Source of the DNA: Nostoc sp. KVJ3
GTDB taxonomy: Bacteria > Cyanobacteriota > Cyanobacteriia > Cyanobacteriales > Nostocaceae
Assembly: GCF_026127265.1 (NCBI RefSeq)
Contig: NZ_WWFG01000003.1
Location: 310,001-374,000, forward strand
Length of the DNA stretch: 64,000 nucleotides
Direction of reading: 5' to 3'
Shown here: one piece after another, positions 36,493 to 45,354 of the stretch
Position numbering within the stretch: position 1 is the stretch's first letter
Layout of the letters: each line of letters opens with the position of its first letter
Position numbers and translations under genes: made by a program
Notes under the pieces: model-generated
What the model was told of the DNA's origin: nothing
Database searches by the model: none
The model's input: only the letters and a program-made list of their open reading frames with translations

Positions 36493-36560
36493 TAACGATT
36501 AAGCTTGAAGGCGATTGCATAACTCTAGGGGAAGCAATCGCCTTTTCTACCTTCAGCAAC

Positions 36561-37163
36561 TTACGCCGCTACTGCCGCTCGGACTCCCAACGATGCAATC
36601 ACATCTTTGGCACTGCCAGCAACCCGATTTACCCCGTACTGTCTTGGTCGAGCGTACCAACCTTCTTGATTGCACCCGACGAAGCCGACAAAATGCCCGT
36701 CTTGATAGAGTTTGGTGCTAAATGATAACCAGTTAACTTCGCCGTGATATAGACCAAAAACAGTGCAGACTTTTTCCAATTCATCGTTTAATCGTTCGTT
36801 ACGTTCTAGTGGGGTTTCTGGTAGAGTCCCTTTGACCTCTGCAACTCTTGTAGCGAACCAGTTGTGTTCAAAGGGTAGCCGTCCGCCACCGACTAATTGC
36901 ACCCATACTGTGATTCCACCTTCAATCCAGATGGTGCGAACTGATTCGGGTTGGACTTCGATAATCTCGCCAATAATGCGGCGGTCACGAGATGTTAGGG
37001 GGTCTTTGGTTGGCGCTACAGCTTCGGCTTGGGATTCGAGGTGGGTGTACAGTTCTGCTTGGGCTAGGGCTTGCTCGTCTCTGCAAGGGGCATCAGCAAA
37101 TGTGATTAGTGTGTTGAGATTGAAGCTTGGAGGTGCTTGCTCTGTATAGGTTGAATGCGTCAT
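36561..37163 (-). CDS. hypothetical protein, first gene of the minus-strand operon
   Basis: 200 aa, soluble. SRDRRIIGEIIEVQPESVRT, then IWIEGGITVWVQLVGGG and GEVNWLSFSTKLYQDGHFV; Ala-rich end. No family recognised. It starts the ~9.5-kb operon and faces away from the RHH-like gene, sharing the intergenic operator. Confidence 0.6.
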   Translation of the reverse strand: MTHSTYTEQAPPSFNLNTLITFADAPCRDEQALAQAELYTHLESQAEAVAPTKDPLTSRDRRIIGEIIEVQPESVRTIWIEGGITVWVQLVGGGRLPFEHNWFATRVAEVKGTLPETPLERNERLNDELEKVCTVFGLYHGEVNWLSFSTKLYQDGHFVGFVGCNQEGWYARPRQYGVNRVAGSAKDVIASLGVRAAVAA

Positions 37164-37275
37164 AATTATATTCCTGACTCATGCTTTGGGTTAGGTTTTC
37201 ACAAAGGGCGATCGCTTCGTTGTCCAGACTGCGGCGGTCGTCTTTTGTTTAGGCTTATAAATATAGTATAGCGTC

Positions 37276-37308
37276 TGTTATCCCAATTGTCAATACATTG
37301 GGATAACA
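37276..37308. promoter_or_regulatory. operator-like 12-bp inverted repeat between divergent genes
   Basis: TGTTATCCCAAT (37276-37287) and its exact complement (37297-37308) are 9 bases apart in the 223-bp region between the divergent operon and the RHH-like gene. A half-site TTGGGATAACA recurs at 37732-37742 downstream of that gene. A further imperfect dyad (CTTGTTAATACAAG) lies at about 37331. Likely binding site of a dimeric repressor. Confidence 0.6.
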
Positions 37309-37386
37309 AAATATAAATGCCTGGGAGTACACTTGTTAATACAAGGGTTTCGCTGATAGCGTTGATCAAGAAAAGAGGAAAGTACT

Positions 37387-37599
37387 ATGACTGAATCAAG
37401 GCTAAATATCAGGATTTCACCAGAAAAGAAGGATGCTTTTTACCAAAAGGTCAAGGAAGAAGGTAAGAATGCTACCGATGTCCTGCTTGATTTAATTGAG
37501 CAATACCTGGGTAACAAAGCTGAGTCTGGCGATATTGTGGAGCTAAAGCACAGAGTCGCAAAATTAGAAGAGTTAGTATTGGGGGAAACTGCCGCCTGA
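37387..37599 (+). CDS. small ribbon-helix-helix-like regulator with coiled-coil tail (frame may be broken)
   Basis: 70 aa. RLNIRISPEKKDAFYQKVKE, then TDVLLDLIEQYLG is a CopG/Arc-like ribbon-helix-helix pattern, and VELKHRVAKLEELVLG begins a coiled coil. The frame stops at GETAA after a GGGGG run (37571-37575), but with one more G the coiled coil would continue as NCRLREENESLRQLLEKLKE to a stop at 37675. So the real protein may be about 96 aa. It is the natural candidate to bind the adjacent inverted repeat. Confidence 0.65.
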   Translation: MTESRLNIRISPEKKDAFYQKVKEEGKNATDVLLDLIEQYLGNKAESGDIVELKHRVAKLEELVLGETAA

Positions 37600-37658
37600 G
37601 AGAAGAGAACGAATCTCTCAGGCAATTACTAGAAAAACTAAAAGAAATGCTCAAGGAA

Positions 37659-37684
37659 AAACCCGCCAATCAATAGGCGGGTTT
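37659..37684 (+). terminator. terminator after the RHH-like gene
   Basis: AAACCCGCC (37659-37667) and GGCGGGTTT (37676-37684) with an 8-base loop; T-rich after the stem. Confidence 0.7.
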
Positions 37685-38067
37685 ACTGCTTTAAAGGTGT
37701 TGCATCTTTTGTGATGATACTGTGCTACCATTTGGGATAACAGACATATTCTGTAAAAGTGTCACATCCCACATGGAAGTGGCGCATCTGTACCACCTGT
37801 GAGAACAGTTGGCTACAGGCAGTAAACAGGGGGTATAGCTAGTTCCTCTACACCTCAAAATATGCTTTGTGCCTTTCAAAATTTGGAGAAAACTAAACCC
37901 CTTGAGTTAGTGCCTCAAAAACATTGCTCTTTGGTCAGTCTCACAAATTGCACAGTTCATGATCAATAAAACAATATCAAATCGCCCTGTACCATCCACA
38001 GTGGCTAATTTCGTTCGCCCATATAAGCAGTTTTTTACGGGTGTATGCAGCACATATAGGTAAAACC
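37685..38067. other. gene-free stretch before the coiled-coil gene
   Basis: No convincing gene. It holds the TTGGGATAACA half-site at 37732-37742 and an AT-rich leader. The upstream in-frame GTG at 38041 of the next gene is less likely than the ATG at 38068. Confidence 0.4.
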
Positions 38068-39645
38068 ATGCTGACACTAAACCGTTCCGAGACAACATCA
38101 GCACTCGATTACAGCAACCTCAACACCAGCATCCAGGAAACCTTCACCGCCATTGATAGGTTCGAGTGGCAGGCAATAGAAGAACTGCGGGTGATGCGGA
38201 ATAACGGCTATTACTCTGATGCTGGTTATGCCAGTTTTGAAGATTATTGCGAAAAAGAACTAACCAAGCACGGTGGATATCGCCGGGTCAGAGATTTGCT
38301 GTCTGCGAAGAAAGTAGTTGATACTCTGCCAGAGGAACTCAAAGACAAGATTACTAAGCCTTCTCAAACTCGCTCCTTACTCCGGTTGGTCAAAACTCCT
38401 GACAAGTTAGAGCAAGCTGTTGCGATCGCAGCCAAAGAAAAACCCTTCCCCACCGCCGCCGATTTCGCCAAAGCAGTGCAGCAGGTTGCGCCAACAGTTA
38501 AACGCGCCGCAAAAAGCGAAAACCCTAAAACGCAATTGTGTAATTCTGTCACTGTTTCCTCACAATTGCATCCCCGTTATGGCGAATCGGGAGTGATTGA
38601 GGCAGACGCACCCAATAAGTATCAGCAGATTGTTACTTTCAGCGATGGCGAGAGGCTGCTTGTAAACAATAGTGATTTGGATGCCGCAATTGTGTCCGAA
38701 TCGAGTGAGCGTAGATACCCCAAAGAATATTCTGAAGCGATCGCCCAAATCAAAGAACAGCATCAGCAAGAGTTAGAGCGTCTAGAGCAGGAATTGAGAA
38801 TTGGGCTACAAGCAGAAGTATCGGCCAGAGCAGAAGAACAAGTAAGTGAGCAAATCCAATCTCTGCAACAACTCTTTAAACAACAGAAAGAAGAAAATAT
38901 CCAATTACAGCAACGGCTCTTGGAGATGGAGGGGCTAAGGAAATTGGAGGCTGAGAATCAACAACTCAAGCAGCGTATTCAAGATTTGGAAAACGCAGTA
39001 CAAGAACATCCTCAACAGCAGTGGGGGAATACCATAACCCAGCAAGCTACCAAAGCGTTGAATAAGCAGGTAAAACAAGCCCTGGAAAAGACAATTGATC
39101 TGCGATCGCTAGCTGTTGAACCTCCTAAAGAGAATGCCCAGGAATGTCTGCGGCTGATGGGCATGGCTTTGAAAAACCTTGCCAGCGCAATGAACAACAC
39201 CCAAGCGCTCGAAGCTGCGGCAATAATTCTGGGGAGTGAACCTATACAATCCGCGATCGCATATCGAGCTGAACAACTGGAAATGCTTCCCCAGGCGGTG
39301 AATGATATTAGGTCAGTGCTAGCTAAACCTGGGTGTACGTGGCATGAGTTTTGGAATGTTGCCCAAGAGTACGAAGTGATTAAATCAGACTACTGGACGG
39401 AATTAAGCACACAGGAAACAGATTTAATTACCGCACTCCAGAAAGCATCCTCTCAACCCGACACTATTAGCATTGGTTCTATCGTTGCCCACGCTGACCC
39501 ATACCGTACTTTGTATGTGGAGAGGGGTGAGGTGGTAGAGGAATTAGGCGAGGAAGTAGTGGTGGCTTGGGATTGTTGGAAGGAGCAATCGAAAAAGACT
39601 GACAGGTATTTTCGAGAGGAATTGCGATTCTGGCAACCTCAATAG
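38068..39645 (+). CDS. large coiled-coil plasmid protein
   Basis: About 525 aa from the ATG at 38068 (an in-frame GTG at 38041 is possible). The N-terminal third is soluble: TAIDRFEWQAIEELRVMRNN, then YASFEDYCEKELTKHGGYRR, a helix-turn-helix-like run, and ITKPSQTRSLLRLV. Residues ~240-330 form a long Gln/Glu-rich coiled coil. The C-terminal part has WHEFWNVAQEYEVIKSDYW and a conserved-looking VAWDCWKEQSKKTDRYFREE. No family recognised with confidence; the organisation could suit a plasmid replication or maintenance protein. Confidence 0.6.
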   Translation: MLTLNRSETTSALDYSNLNTSIQETFTAIDRFEWQAIEELRVMRNNGYYSDAGYASFEDYCEKELTKHGGYRRVRDLLSAKKVVDTLPEELKDKITKPSQTRSLLRLVKTPDKLEQAVAIAAKEKPFPTAADFAKAVQQVAPTVKRAAKSENPKTQLCNSVTVSSQLHPRYGESGVIEADAPNKYQQIVTFSDGERLLVNNSDLDAAIVSESSERRYPKEYSEAIAQIKEQHQQELERLEQELRIGLQAEVSARAEEQVSEQIQSLQQLFKQQKEENIQLQQRLLEMEGLRKLEAENQQLKQRIQDLENAVQEHPQQQWGNTITQQATKALNKQVKQALEKTIDLRSLAVEPPKENAQECLRLMGMALKNLASAMNNTQALEAAAIILGSEPIQSAIAYRAEQLEMLPQAVNDIRSVLAKPGCTWHEFWNVAQEYEVIKSDYWTELSTQETDLITALQKASSQPDTISIGSIVAHADPYRTLYVERGEVVEELGEEVVVAWDCWKEQSKKTDRYFREELRFWQPQ

Positions 39646-39750
39646 GTTTTCTGTAACTCGGTGACTTTTTAGACAACCAAATACAAGTACCAAGCCCCGC
39701 ATCACAGTGGGGGAAATTTCCGTGCGTCAATATAAAGAGGAGATTGTAGA

Positions 39751-40952
39751 ATGACTGCAACCATTACCCGTCCAAGTCCAAAAAGGCTGTTGCCAATAAA
39801 CAGCAATCCCCATATAAAAGGCTTCATGTAATTATTCCCATCGAAGACATGCTATGGGCTTCGCAGCAAAAGCCTTCAGTCAATCAGCTATGGCAGGAGT
39901 GCTGGACGGCTGACCCCTACGGTTCGCGGTGGATGCCTTTGACCTCAGCTTTGGGATACAGTACTTTTATCTCGGCGAAGAAAATTCTCTCTGACAGTGG
40001 ACTATTCATTTTCAAGCCGGACAAGTCAATTCAGGATGGTCGGGAGACAGTGAAGTGGACTGTCAAAAATCTACATGGAAGCAGAATTAAGGATTTTTGG
40101 GAAAAAGGGGATTCTACGAAACGAGAACTAGATGCTGAAAAACGAGAATTAAATGCTGGGGACTCAGAGATAGATGCTGCCCCTGAAGAAATGGGTGCTT
40201 TGTATGAAGCATCTATTTTAGGTCAAAGTCAGTCAGAGCATGGGTTTCAAAAACCCTCACGAACTGTTCAGGAACAGCTAACGAACTCTTCAAAAGAGTT
40301 CGTTAGCTGTGTCTCTGACACGCTTTATGAGATTTTGCCCTGTGAGGAGACGGCTCACGCGCCCTTGGGGGGCGCGTCGCCTCAGTCTGTTCAAAGCGTG
40401 TCAGAGAAAGAGAAGGACTTGCCTGTGGCAATGGACTGCACGACGCTAACGCTTGCGGATAATTCACTGAGTAATCCCGCTTCGTTGTTGGCTGAAAACC
40501 AGAATTGTGGCGTTGAGTCGAAAGATTGTCATGAAGGTGCTTGTTCCGCCGTGCCTGTGGCTCAAAATGAAAAATCTTTAAATTCTGCGATGCCTGCGGT
40601 GGGCGTAGCCATCGCTAATCAAACTCAGGGGCAGGTAGAACAGGAAAATTCAGTTTCGGGTGGAGAAATCGAAACAGTTGATGAGGATGAAAGTTCCGCC
40701 GCACTTGTGCCAAATCCCGAAAAGTGGTCACATGAAGCGATTGTTGCGCGGTCAAATGCACGACCGGAGCGGATGCAGAAACTCAAAGTTGCGGGAAATT
40801 CGGGGCAAAATCCGAGGTTTGATTTCTTGCTCTCGTGTTGGAGTGATGATCCAGCTTTGCAGATTGTGATTAAAAAACTATTGGCGAAGTTTCCGCAGTG
40901 GGGTATTGCGATTGTGGATGGGGAGTTGATGGAGTGGAATGAACAGCGATGA
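39751..40952 (+). CDS. hypothetical plasmid protein, 5' end frameshifted
   Basis: The open frame 39849-40952 (367 codons) begins at an internal ATG, but its frame is open upstream as KKAVANKQQSPYKRLHVIIP. A better start exists at 39751 (MTATITRPSPK) with AGGAG before it; the two join if one A is added to a run of five at ~39786. I therefore read one gene from 39751, interrupted by a one-base deletion or error. The product has an N-terminal WASQQKPSVNQLWQECW, then TADPYGSRWMPLTSALGYST, a low-complexity acidic middle, and a C-terminal block (FDFLLSCWSDDPALQIVIKK). No family recognised; it follows the coiled-coil gene and may form a unit with it. Confidence 0.55.
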
Positions 40953-41114
40953 CCATTTCAATTACTGACATATTCCAGGACTCGTTACGCCGTGATTGAT
41001 GGTGTTAAAGCTAGGGGAGAAAAAGCCAATTACAGTACACAACGTATTAAATTTAATTCTAATGGCTCTAGTTAAGTTTTTGTTACATAGTTATAAATTT
41101 TTCCGCCTACTTAC

Positions 41115-41220
41115 TTATCTCTCTGTTCACCCGCAAACTGATAAGAACTACCCGAACCCCCAGCATTAGCAATTAACCGCCCAAAAGCATCGTATTTTAG
41201 TTTATTTACTTGACTTACCA
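41115..41220 (-). pseudogene. orphan Rhs core fragment
   Basis: Minus strand: KYDAFGRLIANAGGSGSSYQ, FAGEQRD, then a stop. It matches the hyperconserved end of the Rhs core at 42690-42790 in the intact gene, and lies just beyond the immunity gene. Such displaced core pieces are known beside Rhs loci that exchange toxin tips by recombination. Confidence 0.7.
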
Positions 41221-41223
41221 GCG

Positions 41224-41565
41224 CTATTCAGATAATTTTTTGAGTACATTTTGAACCTCATCTGCCTTTTCTGGATTAAGTTCAATGTACCTTTCAGCCG
41301 CTATTTTGAGATATTTTTTGAATATGTCCTGAGAAACTATTATTTCATCTTTATCAAGAAAGCTAAAGCGGACTCCTTCAAATATATCATCCTCATCTTC
41401 GCAAGGAAATTCACACATATTATATTCATCACCATAACCAGTACCTTCAAGAAGATAATTTAATGCTGTAGGAAAAGAGATACCTCCTATTGCATTAAAG
41501 TAGTATTTCACTATCCAAAGTGGGTCGGTTGTATGGTCTACGCCGTCAAATAATTCTTTGAGCAT
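41224..41565 (-). CDS. probable immunity protein to the Rhs EndoU-like toxin
   Basis: 113 aa, acidic, directly after the Rhs gene (15 bp). PTALNYLLEGTGYGDEYNMC, then ECEDEDD-like acidic loop and FSFLDKDEIIVSQDIFKKYL, RYIELNPEKADEVQNVLKKL resemble small immunity proteins of contact-dependent inhibition systems (CdiI type). The role follows from position and from the toxin tip next door. Confidence 0.65.
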   Translation of the reverse strand: MLKELFDGVDHTTDPLWIVKYYFNAIGGISFPTALNYLLEGTGYGDEYNMCEFPCEDEDDIFEGVRFSFLDKDEIIVSQDIFKKYLKIAAERYIELNPEKADEVQNVLKKLSE

Positions 41566-41579
41566 AAAATAAGTATCTC

Positions 41580-43793
41580 CTATAGTTCTGGATGGAAGTT
41601 TGTTACAATCCCATTATTATCTAAATAAACCCTGAACTTAATTCCTCCTGCCACCTCAGAGTACTGTTGCACTCTTCCCTGTATAGCTTGTTGATATCCT
41701 TTTGCCGCAGCTTCCTGTCCAAGTTCAAGTATTTTAGCATCAGAGATTATGTTAGGGTCATAGACTGTTTTTTTAAATACTTGGCTTCTAAGACTACCTG
41801 TGGGATTACCAGCTCTATCTAAAGCAGGTACTTGGTAAGAAATATCACTTAATCCATTTATTGTTGGATGATTACTTCTTCCAACAATAGTGATATTATT
41901 GACCACTGAAGCTTGTATAAATTCATTTAGGTTATGTGTACCATTTATTCCTTTCTTTTGGCTAAAACCATCAAATGTAGTCAAGTGCTTTCCTGTATTT
42001 GAGTTAATTGACATTCCTTCAATATCATTTCCAGACCAGTCTACAGCGCCTGTCTCATCTGTCCATCCATTACGGTATGATTTATACCTTGATGCTGCAT
42101 ATGCTTTAGCTTGATTTTCTGCCCAATTAAGGAGTCCCCTATTAGCTTCGGAAAGAGTTGGAGAAATACGACTAAAAACCTGATCTCGGACTCCTTTAGA
42201 GAGGAAAGGAGATATTGATGCAACAATATCAAAAGCACCAGTAGCTCGGTTTCCAGCCTCCCATTCTTTGAGACCACTTTGGATGCCCTGGATAGCAAAA
42301 TAGATAGCAGCTTCAGGAAAAACATTAAGCAAAGCGCCACCAACGGCTCCTGCGGCTGCACTCCTTAAAACTTCACTAGGATCGAATTCGTGACCGCTTT
42401 CAACAATTTGAATATCCTGACGAACTATATTAAAAGCAGCCCCTGCTAAAGCTCCTGTTGTTACCGCATACTGCATACTGCTAAGAATGCTATTAATCGC
42501 TTCAGCAGCAGAGAGTTCTCCCAAAGATTCATAGCCAGAGGGGTCAGTAAAATTAACAGGATTAGCATTGGCATAGACATAAGCATTCTCACTAATCGGA
42601 CTAGCCAAATGCCCAGCAAAAGCATCCTTAGAGATAAATCTGCCTAAATCCGAGTTATAATACCTAGCTCTGAGATAATCCAATCCAGTACTATCTCTCT
42701 GCTCACCCGCAAACTGATAAGCATTGCCCGAACCCCCAGCATGAGCAATTAACCGCCCAAAAGCATCATAGACATATCTATCTGTAACCTGACCAGTACC
42801 ATCAGTCAACAAGCGAGTGGAACCCAAACCATCAGAATGATAGAATTTCTCATCACTGCCACTCTCAGACTTAATTAAACCTAAACCGTAAAAATACTTA
42901 GTTAAAATCTGACTATTAGCATCATACTCTTGCAGAACCTTAGAATAACCTCTGGGATCGACAAGATAATTCTTTCTCACGCCATCGGTAATACTTGCTA
43001 CTCTATTACCGCCAGCATCGTAAATATATTTACTTTGAGAAGAACCACTAGCATTAGTTGTAGTTACCCCAATTAATCGATTTTCACCATCATTAATCCA
43101 TTGGTAAACAACAGAGTTAGTCCCATCATCATTCGTCAACATGGAACCATTATTGTCGTAGGTATATTGAGTTACCTTTGTTCCCGATGTTTGAGAAGTT
43201 AGTCGATTATTCTTGTCATAAACATACGTCGTTAATCCACTGCTGGGATAAGAATCATTACGCTTTAAGCGATTTCCGACCAGATCGTAATCATAGCCAA
43301 TAGTTCGATTTCCCAGAGTTGGATCGGTAATAGACTCCAGCTTTAATTGATTGACTTCATCGTAAGTGTAGTTAACAGTTCTATCAGTATCCTCTATTGC
43401 TTGAGTGCGATTGCCCACCCCATCAAGGGTATAAGCATAACTAGACAGCACTGTACCTAAAGCGTCACGAGTTTCGATTGACTTGAGTCTATTACTCGCG
43501 TCATACTGCTGGGTTTGGGTTGTACCATCGGCTAAAGCAGTACTAATTAGATTTCCTACCGCATCATAGCCGTACTTGTCCAACTGCCCACCCGATGTAA
43601 CCGTATCCAACCTATTGAGCCGATCGTAGGAATAATTAACCGTACTAGCACTGGTTGTTAAAGTCTTGAGATTACCCAATACGTCATAGGTATAACCAAC
43701 CGTTTGCCCGTCAGGATTAGAAATCAAATTCACCCTGTCATAACTATCAAATCCATAACTAGTAACTCCTCGACCATCAGTTACAGTTTTCAC
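41580..43793 (-). CDS. Rhs/YD-repeat protein with C-terminal EndoU-like toxin (N-terminus truncated)
   Basis: 737 codons of Rhs. YD repeats fill residues ~1-380 (many Y-D-x-x-G/N-R-L, such as YTYDVLGNLKTL), ending in the hyperconserved RARYYNSDLGRFISKDAF and NPVNFTDPSG. A hydrophobic stretch follows (AVTTGALAGAAFNIV). The last ~140 residues carry the toxin: GTHNLNEF (likely catalytic His), SDISYQVPALDRAGNPTGSL and KKTVYDPNIISDAKILELG, the pattern of bacterial EndoU RNases. The frame opens only at a GTG next to a stop at ~43808, where ABC-transporter DNA begins, so secretion and anchoring parts are missing; it may be an orphan cassette. Confidence 0.8.
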   Translation of the reverse strand: MKTVTDGRGVTSYGFDSYDRVNLISNPDGQTVGYTYDVLGNLKTLTTSASTVNYSYDRLNRLDTVTSGGQLDKYGYDAVGNLISTALADGTTQTQQYDASNRLKSIETRDALGTVLSSYAYTLDGVGNRTQAIEDTDRTVNYTYDEVNQLKLESITDPTLGNRTIGYDYDLVGNRLKRNDSYPSSGLTTYVYDKNNRLTSQTSGTKVTQYTYDNNGSMLTNDDGTNSVVYQWINDGENRLIGVTTTNASGSSQSKYIYDAGGNRVASITDGVRKNYLVDPRGYSKVLQEYDANSQILTKYFYGLGLIKSESGSDEKFYHSDGLGSTRLLTDGTGQVTDRYVYDAFGRLIAHAGGSGNAYQFAGEQRDSTGLDYLRARYYNSDLGRFISKDAFAGHLASPISENAYVYANANPVNFTDPSGYESLGELSAAEAINSILSSMQYAVTTGALAGAAFNIVRQDIQIVESGHEFDPSEVLRSAAAGAVGGALLNVFPEAAIYFAIQGIQSGLKEWEAGNRATGAFDIVASISPFLSKGVRDQVFSRISPTLSEANRGLLNWAENQAKAYAASRYKSYRNGWTDETGAVDWSGNDIEGMSINSNTGKHLTTFDGFSQKKGINGTHNLNEFIQASVVNNITIVGRSNHPTINGLSDISYQVPALDRAGNPTGSLRSQVFKKTVYDPNIISDAKILELGQEAAAKGYQQAIQGRVQQYSEVAGGIKFRVYLDNNGIVTNFHPEL

Positions 43794-43805
43794 TTGAGAA
43801 GTAAC

Positions 43806-45354
43806 GGAGTCATAAGTATCTTTACAAAGCTACTGAATTTGAACTAGTTCTTGGCATTCCAGAACAAGGCATTATCCGTAAAAAGCCAGCAGATTTTGTA
43901 GAAACTTGGGGGAGGAGGGGCAAGTACTTCTGTTGCAACCCACCAAAGAAACTCCTCAAAAACGATTTGGCTTAAGTTGGTTTTTACCTGCTATAAAAAA
44001 ACATCGTACTGTTTTAATTGAAGTATTTATTGCTTCATTATTTGTACAACTATTGGGGCTAGCAAATCCCTTAATTACCCAAGTAATTATTGATAAAGTT
44101 ATCATTCAAAACGGGATTAATACTCTCAATGTTCTGGGTTTTCTGCTCATAGCAATGGCTATAGTAGAGGGCATTATTACTTGGCTACGTACCAACTTGT
44201 TTGTCGATACCACCAATCGGATTGATTTGAGTTTAGGAAGTGAAGTTATCGACCACCTATTACGCTTACCACTGCGTTATTTTGAAAAGCGCCCTGTTGG
44301 GGAAATATCCAGCCGGATCAACGAATTAGAGAATATTCGCTCTTTCCTCACTGGTACTGCTCTGACTGTTGTTCTAGATGCTATATTTTCTGTTATTTAT
44401 ATTGTAGTCATGATTTTCTATAGCTGGCGGCTAACGATTGTAGCATTAGCAACTGTGCCATTATTCGCACTTGTTACTTTTATATTTGCACCCATTATTC
44501 GCAGTCAAACTAGAACCAAAGCCGAACGCAATGCCGAAACTCAATCGTATTTAGTTGAAGTGGTTTCTGGGATTCAAACTGTCAAAGCCCAAAATATTGA
44601 ACTGAATTCTCGCTGGCAATGGCAATCTCGTTATGGAAGATATATTAGTGCTAGTTTTGAGAATGTTCTGACAAGCAATACTGCTAGTTCCCTCTCTAAC
44701 TTCCTCAATAAACTATCAAGCTTACTCTTATTATGGGTAGGTGCATATTTAGTCTTGCAGCAAAAACTAACTTTGGGACAGTTAATTGCTTTCCGTATTA
44801 TTGCAGGTTATGTCACCAGTCCTTTACTAAGGCTGATTCAACTGTGGCAGAACTTCCAAGAAACTGCTTTATCGCTAGAACGCTTGGCTGATATTCTCGA
44901 TACTCCCCAAGAAACAGAAATTGCTGGGCGTAATAATATCCCGATGCCAGCAATTGTTGGTGCAGTTCAATATGAAAGTGTTACTTTCAGCTTCGCTAAA
45001 AGTCCTAACCCCCAACTTAATAATGTTCACCTTGATATCGAAGCTGGTATGTTTGTTGGAGTTGTGGGACAAAGTGGTGCTGGTAAAAGTACCTTAACTA
45101 AACTCTTACCTCGACTTTATGAATTAGACTCCGGTCGCATCAAAATTGATGGCTATGACATTAATAAAGTAGAACTCTACTCCCTGCGTCAACAAATCGG
45201 CATGGTGTTACAAGACACTCTGTTATTTGATACCACGGTACAAGAAAATATTGCTCTAACAATGCCTGATGCCACACCAGAAGAGATTGTGGAGGCTGCT
45301 AAGATTGCTTGCGCTCATGACTTTATTAGGGAGCAATGCGATTTTGTGAGATGA
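43806..45354 (+). pseudogene. type I secretion-type ABC transporter, truncated at both ends
   Basis: From ~43820 the frame reads KATEFELVLGIPEQGIIRKK, then PADFVETWG; adding one G to a run of five (~43910) joins it to EEGQVLLLQPTKETPQKRFG and the long open frame. The rest is a HlyB/peptidase-type ABC exporter: FGLSWFLPAIKKHRTVLIEV (TM domain), then Walker A GQSGAGKST and Q-loop QIGMVLQDTLLFDTTV. It ends at FI inside the NBD, where IS copy A starts (45329); the last codons are IS sequence. The signature and Walker B are lost, so it is non-functional here. Confidence 0.8.
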
